Assembly: GCA_003168255.1 (NCBI GenBank)
Contig: PMSU01000136.1
Location: forward strand, 39,946-103,945
From: Actinomycetota bacterium
GTDB taxonomy: Bacteria; Actinomycetota; Actinomycetes; Streptosporangiales; Streptosporangiaceae
Length of the DNA stretch: 64,000 nt
Direction: 5' to 3'
Under the pieces are notes generated by a model, which saw only the letters and a program-made list of their open reading frames with translations, had not been told where the DNA came from and ran no database searches. Made by a program: the position numbers and the translations under genes. Each line of letters begins with the position of its first letter. Positions within the stretch are counted from its first letter, which is position 1. Shown one piece after another: positions 43,516 through 52,800 of this stretch.

Positions 43516-46080
43516 CTACTGGCTGAGCAGCGACACGGGCAGATCCCGCAGGAACTGGGTGGCCAGCGGGACCGCGGAACCGGCCGTGGACTTGCCAAGC
43601 TCAAGCACGGCGAAGGCCACATCCCCGCGGAAGCCCACGAACCACGAAGCCTCGACGCCCTTGCCGCCCTGCATCGGCGCCTGTCCCGCCTGGCCATAAA
43701 CGGGGGTGCCCGCCAGGTCGGCCTCGTGCCCGGCCCCTGACCGCACCGTCGCCCGCATCAGGCTACGCAGCGTGGTCATGACCTGCTGGCTCAGCACTGA
43801 CTTTGACGATAGCGGCGGATCCGTCGGGTCCGCCGGGCTGGTCACCAGCGACGGAGCATGCCACTGTCCCGAGTCCACCTGGGCCGCGATCAGCGCCATG
43901 TCCAGCGGGCTTACCTGCACTCCCCCGGTGCCGATCGTGTCGGCGGCCAGCTGCGCGTCACTCGCCGGAGCAGGCACCGAGCCGGCGAACGCGGTCAGCG
44001 GCAGCCGCCAGGACGAGCCGAGGCCGAAGCTTGCCGCTGCCTGGGACAGGCCGACCGCGCTCAGCCGCCTCGACAACCCGGCGAACGCGGTGCCGCAGCC
44101 GCGGGCGAAATCGGCACTGAACGGCGGCTGCGGGCCAAGTCCCTGGGCCGACGGGTCGTTGATGAACGTCTCGCCGCCCACGTCACTGGCGCTCGTGCAC
44201 GGGACAGGATCGCGCACCGACAGCCCGGTCCTCAGCAGGGCGGCGGTCGAGACGATCGTGAAGGCCTGCCCTGGCGGGTAACGTCCGTCCAGCGGATTGG
44301 GCTGGGCGATGCTGCTGGCAGCGGCGCCGTTGGCGACGGCTAGGAGCTTTCCCGTGGAAGCCTGCACGGCGACGATCGCCGCCGCGCCGCCGGTCGTGCC
44401 GAGGGCCTCATTGGCCGCGGTCTGCGCGCCGGAGCTGAGAGTCGTCCGCACCGGCAACCCGGTCGGGCCGGACCACTTTTCCAGCACGGAAACCAGGTGA
44501 CCGTCGGCGTCCTCGACGACCACCTCGGTCGTCGGCGAGCCAACCAGCCTGCGCTGGTAGTACTGCTGGAGCCCGGACTGGCCGACCGTGTCGCCTGACT
44601 GGTAGGCCACGCCGTCCTGGCGGAACGCCGGGGCGACCTCGGTCCCGACCGAGCCGACCACGTCGCTCGCGATGCTGTTGAACAACCGCCGGCTGACCTG
44701 GTGGATGACCAGTCCGGGCACGCGCTGTAGCTGGCGGCTCAGCTGCGCGTACGAGCCGGGATCGAGCGTCACGAGGCCGAGGAAGGACTCTTGCGGCTCG
44801 GCGAGGATCTGGTCAAGCAACCCACCGGAGTCCAGGCCCGTTGCCAAGCCGAGGGCCCTCGCGGTCGCCGCCGGATCGGCCAGCTTGTCTGGCTGCACGC
44901 CCAGGACGTAGGTGGCGGACAGTTGCTGGAGCGGCTGCCCGGTCGCGTCGAGCACCAGGGCCCGCGGCGCCAGGCTCGTGCGGACGGCCAGCCGCGTCCC
45001 CGGACGCAGGCCGGGGTTGATGACGCTCGGGCTCCACCGGACCTTCCAGCCTGCGGGATTCCAGTGCAGCGCGAACTGTCCGGTGTATTTCCACGGGGCG
45101 CCGTCCTGGCCGAGATCGACCGAGGCATAGAACTGCGCCTGAGCCGTGTCCCCGCTCTGCGTGATCGCCTTCAGGTTGAAGTAAAGGGCCGCCGCGTCGA
45201 GCTGCTCGTACGCCGTCTGAAGGGCTCGGGCCACGACAACGGGATTGCCGGTTGTGAGCTCGGCAGCGTTCAGATACTGCCCCTGCTCCCAGTCGAGCAG
45301 GAACGACTGCACCGTCGCCTCCGCGGACGTGTCGGGAGACCGGCCGCCAGCCAGGCCGACGGCGATCACGCCTGCCACGACCACCAGCACGCCGAACCGC
45401 AGCAGGTGCGACCGGGAGAAGATCCGCCGCCGCGGCGCAGGCGCAGGGCCGACGGCAGGCACCGATACCGGCTCGCGGGTAGCCGGAATGTGACCGTCCT
45501 CGGGACCGTAGGAAGATTGTCCTTCCGAACGAGCAGGAGCCGGGGATTCACCCGGACGAGCCGACGCGGGCGGTGCCAGATCAACGGGAACCGGCGACTC
45601 ACCCGAGGCCAGAGGAGGCGGTTCTAGACCACCGGGAGCCCACGAGTCACCTGAGCCGACAAACGCATGCGGTCCCGAACCGTTGGGAGCCGACGCCTCA
45701 CCCGGGTCGGCCGACGCAGGCGGTCCCGGACCACCGGGAGCCGATGCCTCACCCGGGTCGGCCGGCGCAGGCAGTCTCAGACCACCGGGAGCCGACGACT
45801 CACCCGGGCCGGCCGGCGCGGGCGGTCCCGGACGAGCGACAGCCGGACTCGAACCATTGGGAGGCGATGCCTCACCCGGGCCGACCGGAACATGCGGTCC
45901 CGAACCGTTGGGAGCCGATGCCTCACCCGGGGCGACCGGAGCAGGCGGTACCGGCTCACCGGGAGCCGCTGACTCGCCCGGACGAGCGGGCGGCACGAAG
46001 ACCCGGTTACGGGACGGGAGCCAGGATGCGCGCTTACGCGGACCAGAATGCGCGCCCCGGCTATGGGCGGACGGGGACAT
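43516..46080 (-). CDS. Penicillin-binding-protein-like transpeptidase lacking catalytic motifs
   Basis: A protein of 854 residues. A Pro/Gly/Ser-rich cytoplasmic tail (30-185) made of repeats such as PGEASAPNGSGP precedes a membrane helix (226-246). Then come an NTF2-like/MecA_N domain (about 252-370), a dimerisation domain, and a transpeptidase fold from about 555. In active proteins the last domain has SxxK, SxN and KTG. Here the equivalents are QAFT (605-608, in YPPGQAFTIV), GCG (661-663, in FARGCGTAF) and GQAG (within VYGQAGQAP, about 795-801). No acylating serine or lysine remains. It is expected to act as a scaffold or sensor of cell-wall synthesis. GGGAAAAGG precedes the ATG. Confidence 0.88.
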   Translation of the reverse strand: MSPSAHSRGAHSGPRKRASWLPSRNRVFVPPARPGESAAPGEPVPPAPVAPGEASAPNGSGPHVPVGPGEASPPNGSSPAVARPGPPAPAGPGESSAPGGLRLPAPADPGEASAPGGPGPPASADPGEASAPNGSGPHAFVGSGDSWAPGGLEPPPLASGESPVPVDLAPPASARPGESPAPARSEGQSSYGPEDGHIPATREPVSVPAVGPAPAPRRRIFSRSHLLRFGVLVVVAGVIAVGLAGGRSPDTSAEATVQSFLLDWEQGQYLNAAELTTGNPVVVARALQTAYEQLDAAALYFNLKAITQSGDTAQAQFYASVDLGQDGAPWKYTGQFALHWNPAGWKVRWSPSVINPGLRPGTRLAVRTSLAPRALVLDATGQPLQQLSATYVLGVQPDKLADPAATARALGLATGLDSGGLLDQILAEPQESFLGLVTLDPGSYAQLSRQLQRVPGLVIHQVSRRLFNSIASDVVGSVGTEVAPAFRQDGVAYQSGDTVGQSGLQQYYQRRLVGSPTTEVVVEDADGHLVSVLEKWSGPTGLPVRTTLSSGAQTAANEALGTTGGAAAIVAVQASTGKLLAVANGAAASSIAQPNPLDGRYPPGQAFTIVSTAALLRTGLSVRDPVPCTSASDVGGETFINDPSAQGLGPQPPFSADFARGCGTAFAGLSRRLSAVGLSQAAASFGLGSSWRLPLTAFAGSVPAPASDAQLAADTIGTGGVQVSPLDMALIAAQVDSGQWHAPSLVTSPADPTDPPLSSKSVLSQQVMTTLRSLMRATVRSGAGHEADLAGTPVYGQAGQAPMQGGKGVEASWFVGFRGDVAFAVLELGKSTAGSAVPLATQFLRDLPVSLLSQ
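45526..45993. repeat. Degenerate tandem repeats of about 63-66 bp
   Basis: This DNA encodes the Pro/Gly/Ser-rich tail of the transpeptidase-like protein. Units contain a GCCTCACCCGGG-like core and a GCCGACGCAGGCGGTCCC-like segment, repeated about six or seven times with variation. The number of units is probably variable among strains. Confidence 0.75.
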
Positions 46081-46094
46081 GATCCTTTTCCCAG

Positions 46095-46559
46095 TTACCT
46101 TCGCCGGCGGAGCGCACGGTCCACCTCCCTGGCCGCATCCCGCTGCGCCAGATCATGGCGCTTGTCATACGTCCGCTTGCCGCGCCCCAGCCCCAGCTCG
46201 ACCTTCGCCCTCCCGTCGCTGAAGTACAGCGACAGGGGGACAATCGTGAAGCCGCGCTCGGCTACCTGGCTGGCAAGTCGGTCGATTTCTTTGCGGTGTA
46301 GCAGCAGCTTACGCGTCCGCCGGGGTTCGTGGTTGGTCCACGTGGCCTGCGTGTACTCCGGGATGTGCAGCCCGTGCAACCACAACTCGCCCCCGCTGAC
46401 CTGGCCGAACGCCTCCGAGAGTGACGCCCTGCCCGCGCGCAGTGACTTCACCTCGGTGCCGGTAAGCACGAGGCCGGCTTCGAAGACGTCCTCGATGTGG
46501 TAGTCGTGCCTGGCTCGCCTATTACGGGCAACGACCTTTACCCCCTGCTCCCGCGGCAC
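46095..46559 (-). CDS. smpB: SsrA-binding protein SmpB
   Basis: A protein of 154 residues, normal length. Binds tmRNA and delivers it to stalled ribosomes. Landmarks are [33 protein letters not shown], the [13 protein letters not shown] loop, [17 protein letters not shown] and the basic C-terminal tail [23 protein letters not shown]. The partner tmRNA gene lies 3 kb downstream on the same strand. The start GTG/ATG at 46559 fits the family N-terminus. Confidence 0.97.
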   Translation of the reverse strand: MPREQGVKVVARNRRARHDYHIEDVFEAGLVLTGTEVKSLRAGRASLSEAFGQVSGGELWLHGLHIPEYTQATWTNHEPRRTRKLLLHRKEIDRLASQVAERGFTIVPLSLYFSDGRAKVELGLGRGKRTYDKRHDLAQRDAAREVDRALRRRR

Positions 46560-46585
46560 CTACTCCGGCCTCCCATCAGCTCCCG

Positions 46586-47497
46586 TCACACCCGCAGATA
46601 GCGCCGGAGCGTCAGGAATGATGTCACGCCGCACAGCACCACGCCCACGATCATCGTGAGCAGCACGACCTCGACCAGATCCCCGGCGCTCAGCCGCACG
46701 TTGAAGGTGAAATACTCCTGCAGGGTATCCAGGCCCAGAGACTTCACCGCGATAAGCAGGCCGGCCGCGATAAGCCAGCCGAACAGACCGGCGATCACGC
46801 CCTCGACGAGGAACGGCAACTGGATGTAGAAGTTCGACGCGCCGACCAGTCGCATGATGCTGGTCTCCCGGCGCCGGTTGAACGCGGACAGCCTGATCGT
46901 GTTCGCCACCAGCAGCGCCGCCGCGATGATCAGGATGATGGCGATGATCACGACCGCGTTTCGCGCGCCGTCGAGCAGCTTGTAGAAGTTGTTGAGGATC
47001 GACCGGTCATCCACGATGTCGTCGACCCCCGGCCGCCCCTGCACCGTGCCGGCGACGACGCTGAAGTCGGCCGTCGGGTTCTTGAGCTTCACCTCGAACG
47101 AGTCCGGGATGTCTCCCGGGCTGACCGTGCTCACGAACGACGGGTCCTGCGAGAAGTCCTGCTTGAAGTGCTGGAAGGCCTGCGCCTGCGATTCGTAGTA
47201 AACGTGCTCGACCTGCGGCAGGCCGCTCAGGTCCGACTTGATCGAGGCAAGCTCGGCGGGGGTGGCCGGCCCGTTCTGCCTGCATTGCGTGCTGACGCTG
47301 GAGGACGTGCACAGGTAGACGGAGATCTCGACCTTGCCCTGCCAGTAGGTCCTGGTGTTGTCCACCTGCTTGACGAACAGCAGGCCGGTGCCGAGCAGGG
47401 ACAGGCTGATGGCCACCACCACCACGAGCGCGATCGTCATGGTGAGGTTACGCCGCAGCCCCGTCCATACCTCCTGGAAGACAAACTGTGCGCGCAT
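46586..47497 (-). CDS. ftsX: Cell division ABC transporter permease FtsX
   Basis: A protein of 303 residues. Four membrane helices: one N-terminal (MTIALVVVVAISLSLLGTGLLFV) and three C-terminal, with a large extracytoplasmic loop (about 60-165) that activates peptidoglycan hydrolases. The loop contains two Cys (YLCTSSSVSTQCRQNG) that could pair. The motif NTIRLSAFNRRRETSIMRLVGASNFYIQLPFLVEG is typical. It follows ftsE on the same strand (71 bp). Confidence 0.96.
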   Translation of the reverse strand: MRAQFVFQEVWTGLRRNLTMTIALVVVVAISLSLLGTGLLFVKQVDNTRTYWQGKVEISVYLCTSSSVSTQCRQNGPATPAELASIKSDLSGLPQVEHVYYESQAQAFQHFKQDFSQDPSFVSTVSPGDIPDSFEVKLKNPTADFSVVAGTVQGRPGVDDIVDDRSILNNFYKLLDGARNAVVIIAIILIIAAALLVANTIRLSAFNRRRETSIMRLVGASNFYIQLPFLVEGVIAGLFGWLIAAGLLIAVKSLGLDTLQEYFTFNVRLSAGDLVEVVLLTMIVGVVLCGVTSFLTLRRYLRV

Positions 47498-47568
47498 CGC
47501 CGCTGATCCCTCGGTAGTCCCTGGCGGCCCGGCTCATGCCCGAGGCCGCGGTACGGTCTTTGGCCCGA

Positions 47569-48258
47569 TCAGTACGCCTGGCCGTACACCCCGCGCGACT
47601 GATCCCGTACCACCTTGCCGAACTCGAGCTCGACCACGCGCTTGCGCATCGAGTCCACGATCGCCGCGTCGTGGGTGGCCATCACGACCGTGGTGCCGGT
47701 CCTGTTGATCCGGTCGAGGACCTTCATGATCCCGATGGATGTCGCCGGGTCGATGTTGCCCGTGGGCTCGTCCGCCAGCAGGATCATCGGCCGGTTGACG
47801 AACGCCCGGGCCATCGCGACCCGCTGCTGCTCGCCGCCGGACAGCTCATCGGGCATCCGGTCGTGCTTACCCTCCAGGCCGACCAGGTCGATGACCTCCG
47901 GAACGACCTTGCGGATGAAGCGGCGGGGCTTGCCGATGACCTCAAGCGCGAATGCGACGTTGTGGTAGATGTTCTTGTTGGGCAGCAGCCTGAAATCCTG
48001 GAAAACGCAGCCGATCCGCCGGCGGAGCAGCGGGACTCTCCAGTTGGTCAGCCGCGCCAGGTCCTTGCCCGCCACGTGGATTCTTCCCTCGGTCGGCCGC
48101 TCCTCCTTGAGTACCAGCCGCAGGAAGGTCGACTTACCAGAGCCGGACGGGCCGACGAGAAAGATGAACTCACCCTTCTCGACGTCGATGTTGACATTCT
48201 CCAACGCCGGACGGCTCTGGTTCGGGTACAGCTTGGTGACGTTATCAAAGTGGATCAC
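47569..48258 (-). CDS. ftsE: Cell division ATP-binding protein FtsE
   Basis: 229 residues from GTG 48258, the family length; longer readings include non-family sequence. Walker [12 protein letters not shown]-loop [11 protein letters not shown], signature [15 protein letters not shown], Walker [14 protein letters not shown], switch His in [10 protein letters not shown]. With FtsX it forms the divisome ABC complex that couples ATP hydrolysis to septal wall hydrolase activation. Confidence 0.96.
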   Translation of the reverse strand: MIHFDNVTKLYPNQSRPALENVNIDVEKGEFIFLVGPSGSGKSTFLRLVLKEERPTEGRIHVAGKDLARLTNWRVPLLRRRIGCVFQDFRLLPNKNIYHNVAFALEVIGKPRRFIRKVVPEVIDLVGLEGKHDRMPDELSGGEQQRVAMARAFVNRPMILLADEPTGNIDPATSIGIMKVLDRINRTGTTVVMATHDAAIVDSMRKRVVELEFGKVVRDQSRGVYGQAY

Positions 48259-48473
48259 AGGTTCATCACACGCGATCGGTAAGATGTGGAGGAAAGGTCG
48301 CCGGCCCGGCGAGCTAGGCGGCCTCACGGTCGCCCCAACCTGCCAGACCGCTCTGCTGCGGCACGCCCGGACTTTCACCCGAGTTGGCCACGGCACAGTC
48401 TAGGGGGGAAACTGGCATGGAAGGTCCAACATCGCTGAAGTGACCGGGCGCCGACCGGCCGGAGGGAAACCTG

Positions 48474-48656
48474 ATGAGCTGCGAACACCTAGTCTGCGCC
48501 CGATGTGCTGGCCCGGTCGTGGAAGGACGCTGCGCTGCTTGCCGACAGGCCCGGGGAGAGGTGCACCATTCCCAGCCGCGCCTCGGTGTCCCGTTGCTCG
48601 TGATGGTGCTGCTCGCCGTGCTGCTGGTCATGCTGGCCCTGCGCCTGACGCACTGA
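48474..48656 (+). CDS. Small zinc-ribbon-like membrane protein
   Basis: A protein of 60 residues. Five cysteines and a histidine (SCEHLVCARCAGPVVEGRCAAC) could form a zinc ribbon; a C-terminal hydrophobic helix (VPLLVMVLLAVLLVMLALRL) follows. It is divergent from ftsE and convergent with prfB. Function unknown. The ATG has GGAGGGAAACCTG upstream, a clear ribosome-binding site. Confidence 0.75.
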   Translation: MSCEHLVCARCAGPVVEGRCAACRQARGEVHHSQPRLGVPLLVMVLLAVLLVMLALRLTH

Positions 48657-48728
48657 GCGGCCCGACGCACTGAGATCTGACGCGCTGGGCGGCCGGATCA
48701 GCCAGGCCGCGGCCGACGACCGCAGCGG

Positions 48729-49844
48729 TTAGCTGCGGGCCGACTCGGCGCGGCGCAAATAGCGGATCTCCGCCTCGACGAATTCATCAATCGCACCGTC
48801 AAGCACGGCAACGGTATTGCCGGTCTCGACGCCCGTCCGGACGTCTTTCACGTTCTGGTAGGGATACAGGACGTAGTTGCGGATCTGCGTTCCCCAGCTG
48901 CTTGTCGTCTCGCCGCGCAGCCCGGCTAGCGTCTGCGCCTCCTCCAGGCGCTTGCGCTCAAGCAGCTTCGCCTGTAGCACGGACATCGCCGTCGCCCTGT
49001 TCTGTAGCTGGCTTCGCTCGTTCTGGCAGGAGACCACGATGCCGGTGGGGAGGTGGGTGATCCGGACCGCCGAGTCGGTGGTGTTGACCCCCTGTCCGCC
49101 GGGCCCGCTGGACCGGTAGACGTCGACCCTGATCTCGTCCTCGTTGATCTCAATGTGATCGGCGGTCTGCACGACGGGCACCACGTCCACGCCGGCGAAC
49201 GAGGTCTGCCTGCGGCCCTGGTTGTCGTACTTGGAGATGCGGACCATCCGGTGCGTGCCGTGCTCGCCGCGCAGCCAGCCGTAGGCGTAGGGAACCTTGA
49301 CCGCGAACGTGGTCGACTTGATGCCGGCTTCCTCGGCGTAGGACGTGTCGTAGATCTCGGTCGGATAGCCGTGCCGCTCCGCCCAGCGCAGGTACATCCG
49401 CATCAGGTTCTGGGCGAAGTCGGCGGCGTCGGCGCCGCCGGCCTGCGCGTTGATCGTGATGAGCGCTTCGCGGGAGTCGTACTCGCCGGACAGCAGCGTG
49501 CGCACCTCGAGCTGGTTGATCTCACTGTGCAGGGCACCGAGATCGCGCATGCCTTCAGCCCGGGTGGGCTCGTCGTTCTCGCTATCGGCAAGCTCGAACA
49601 TCACCTGGGTGTCGTCGAGCCGACGCCGCAGGCCCTCTACCCGAGAGATCTCGGCCTCGAGATAGGCCAGCCTGCGGGTCACCGCCTGGGCGTTCTCCTG
49701 GTCTTCCCACAGGCTGGGATTCGAAGCCGCCTCGCGTAGACCGACCGCCTCCCGGCGCATCGCGTCCAGGTCAAGGACGACTTCCACGCCGGCCAGTTTC
49801 GAGGAGAGTTCCTTGATCTCCTCTGCCGGGTCGATGACTGCCAT
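48729..49844 (-). CDS. prfB: Peptide chain release factor 2 with altered SPF motif
   Basis: A protein of 371 residues. Class I release factor, hydrolysing peptidyl-tRNA at stop codons. Catalytic GGQ at 249-251 ([24 protein letters not shown]). In RF2 the stop-codon recognition tripeptide is SPF. At the aligned position (204-206) this protein reads SKY ([19 protein letters not shown]), from codons TCC AAG TAC. No programmed frameshift site is present; the frame is continuous from ATG 49844. The gene heads the prfB-ftsE-ftsX-smpB run. Confidence 0.95.
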   Translation of the reverse strand: MAVIDPAEEIKELSSKLAGVEVVLDLDAMRREAVGLREAASNPSLWEDQENAQAVTRRLAYLEAEISRVEGLRRRLDDTQVMFELADSENDEPTRAEGMRDLGALHSEINQLEVRTLLSGEYDSREALITINAQAGGADAADFAQNLMRMYLRWAERHGYPTEIYDTSYAEEAGIKSTTFAVKVPYAYGWLRGEHGTHRMVRISKYDNQGRRQTSFAGVDVVPVVQTADHIEINEDEIRVDVYRSSGPGGQGVNTTDSAVRITHLPTGIVVSCQNERSQLQNRATAMSVLQAKLLERKRLEEAQTLAGLRGETTSSWGTQIRNYVLYPYQNVKDVRTGVETGNTVAVLDGAIDEFVEAEIRYLRRAESARS

Positions 49845-49853
49845 GCTGGAAGC

Positions 49854-52800
49854 CTACGCGAGCGCGGCAGGGCTTGCGGGCATGCCACGACGCGTGACGT
49901 GATGATCACTTTGCGACAACCCCGGCAGGGGTAACCTGGGCAGCGAGCTTCCCTGCACCAGAGCGCGGATCGCGCGGACCGCCACCGACAGCGTGGCCAT
50001 GGTGAACCGGTCGCTCTCCCAGATCTCGGTGAGGGTCTGGCCGGCCCGTGCCACCGCCGCTTCGTTCCGCTGTGCCCATACGACGAGCCGCTCCTCCGGG
50101 GTGCCGCCGCCGGTCACCTTCAGCACGTCGCTGGCCAGGGCGGCGTGCGCGGCGTACAGGTCGTCGCGGAGCGCTGCCCGGGCTGCCGTATTCCACCTGT
50201 CGTCGCGCGGCAGCGCGGTAACCCGGTCGCGGAGCCTGGTGATCTGGAGACGTTCGGCCAGGTCAAAGTAGACCTCGGCGGTCTCCTCCACCCCGCGCCC
50301 CGCGGCGGTGGCGATCTCGACGATGTCAAACGCGGAATAGGCGGGCACCATCGCCGACACCCGGTCGGCAAGGTCGGACGGCACGCCGCCAGAGATGTAC
50401 TCCTCCCGCCGCTCCTCGAAGCCCGCCAGGTCAGGACCGGCGAGCAGCTTGGGCAGGGCGGAACCTACGGCGAGCACGCCGCGGCCGAAGAAGTCGATCG
50501 TGTCCTGGATGTCGAACGGTGACCGCCTATTGTGCAGCAGCCAGCGGGCCGCCCGCTCGGTGAGCTTGCGGCCTTCGAGCAGCAGTGAGATCTGCGTGCT
50601 GACATCCACCAGGCCGTCCAGTTGCTGGACTTGCGCCCAGAAAGTGGGCATTCCGAAGACCTCCCTGGCGACCAGCCAGGCGCGGGTGATGTCGGGACCC
50701 GAAGCCCCCGTCTCTTCGTTCAGCCGGAACCAGAACGTGATACCCGAGCGGTCGATCATGTCGTTGACGACGATCGTCGTGATGATCTCGCGGCGCAGCG
50801 GGTGGCTGGCCATCTGATGCTCATACGCCTCGCGGAGCGGCCGGGGGAAGTAGCCGACCAGCGTGCGATGCAGGTACGCGTCATCGGGCAGGCTGGAGTC
50901 GAGCACTTCCTTGGCCGCATTGATCTTGGTGTGGGCGAGCAGCACGGCGAACTCGGGGCCGGTCAGGCCGAGGCCGGCCGCCCGCCGCTCCGCGATCTCC
51001 TTGTCGCCGGGAAGGGTTTCGAGCCTGCGCCGCAGCACCCTGTCCCGCTCCAGCTTGCGCAGGTAGCGGGAGTGCACGTGAAGCATCGAGTCTGCCTGCG
51101 CGCGGGCGGCGGCGAGCACCGTGTTCTGGCTGTAGTTGTGCGGCAGAACGAGGGCCGCGACCTCGTCGGTCATCTCATGCAAGAGCCGGTCGCGCTGCGC
51201 CATCGAAAGCTGGCCGTCATGCACCGACCGGCCCAGCAGGATCTTGATGTTGACCTCGTGGTCGGAGGTGTCCACCCCGGCGCTGTTGTCGATGAAGTCG
51301 GTGTTGATCAGCCCGCCGGCCCGCGCGAACTCGATCCTGCCTGCCTGGGTAAGGCCGAGATTGCCGCCTTCGCCGACCACCTTGGCCCGCAGCTGGGTGG
51401 CGTCGATCCTGATCCCGTCGTTGGACCTGTCACCAACCGCGGCATGCGTCTCCGCCGCGGCCTTGACGTAGGTGCCGATCCCGCCGTTCCACAGCAGGTC
51501 CACCGGCGCCGCGAGGATCGCGGAGATCAGCTGGCCGGGGGTGAGCGCCAGCACGCCGGAATCAAGGTCCAGCGCCGCTCGTGCCTGCGCCGAAATGGGC
51601 ACCGACTTCGCTGCCCGGGGCCAGACGCCGCCGCCCGCCGAGATCAGCGACCCGTCGTAGTCGGCCCAGCTGGACCGGGGCAGCGCGAAGAGCCGCTGTC
51701 GCTCGGCGAAACTGGCGGCCGGATCGGGGTCGGGGTCGAGGAATACGTGACGGTGATCGAACGCCGCCAGCAGCCTGATGTGCCTGGAGAGCAGCATCCC
51801 GTTGCCGAACACGTCGCCCGACATGTCGCCGATTCCGGCCACGGTGAAAACGTCGGAGTCGACGTCGGCGCCGAGCGTGCGGAAGTGGAAACGAACCGAT
51901 TCCCACGCACCCCGCGCGGTGATCCCCATCTTCTTGTGGTCATACCCCTGGGAACCCCCGGAGGCGAACGCGTCACCGAGCCAGAACCCGTACCTGGCCG
52001 ATATCTCGTTTGCCACATCGGAGAACGTCGCGGTGCCCTTGTCCGCCGCTACGACCAGGTACGGATCGTCACCGTCGTGCCTGACCACCCCGGGCGGCGG
52101 AACCACCCGCTCGCCGCCCGCGTTGTCCGTGATATCCAGCATGGCGCTGATGAACATGCGGTAGCAGGCCAGTCCCTCCTCGGCGTAGGCCGCCCGGTCC
52201 GAGAGATCAGGCAGCTGCTTGCAGGCAAACCCGCCCTTGGCACCGGCCGGCACGATAACGGAGTTCTTCACGTCCTGCGCCTTGACCAGGCCGAGGACCT
52301 CGGTGCGGAAGTCCTCCCGCCGGTCCGACCAGCGAATCCCGCCCCTGGCCACTCGGCCGAATCGCAAGTGGATCCCTTCAAACCGGGGCGAGTACACGAA
52401 CAGCTCGAACCGCGGCCTGGGCGCGGGGAGGTCGGGCACCCCGGCCGGGTCCAGCTTGATGACCAGGTACGGTGCCTCCGGGCCTGGCACCGGTCCCGCA
52501 CCGCGCTGGTAGTAGTTAGTCCGCAGGGTGGTCAGGATGAGGGCCAGGTAGGTGCGGAGAATCCGGTCCTGGTCGAGGCTGGCTACCTCGTCGAGCTCAC
52601 CGCGGATCTCCTCGCCGATCGCCTCGCTCCGCTCGGCCTCGCCGCCGGTCCGCTGCGGGTCGAACCTCGACTCGAACAGGCGGACCAGGAGCTTGGTGAT
52701 GGTGACGTTCGACCGCAGCACCCGCTGGATGTAGTCCTGGCTGAACGCGGTGCCCGCCTGCCGCAGGTACCTGGCGTACGCCCGGAGCACGACGACCTGG

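Noticed and set aside
49844..49920. Programmed +1 frameshift in prfB
   Set aside because: No in-frame TGA near codon 25 and no CTTTGA slippery site; RF2 reads continuously from the ATG.
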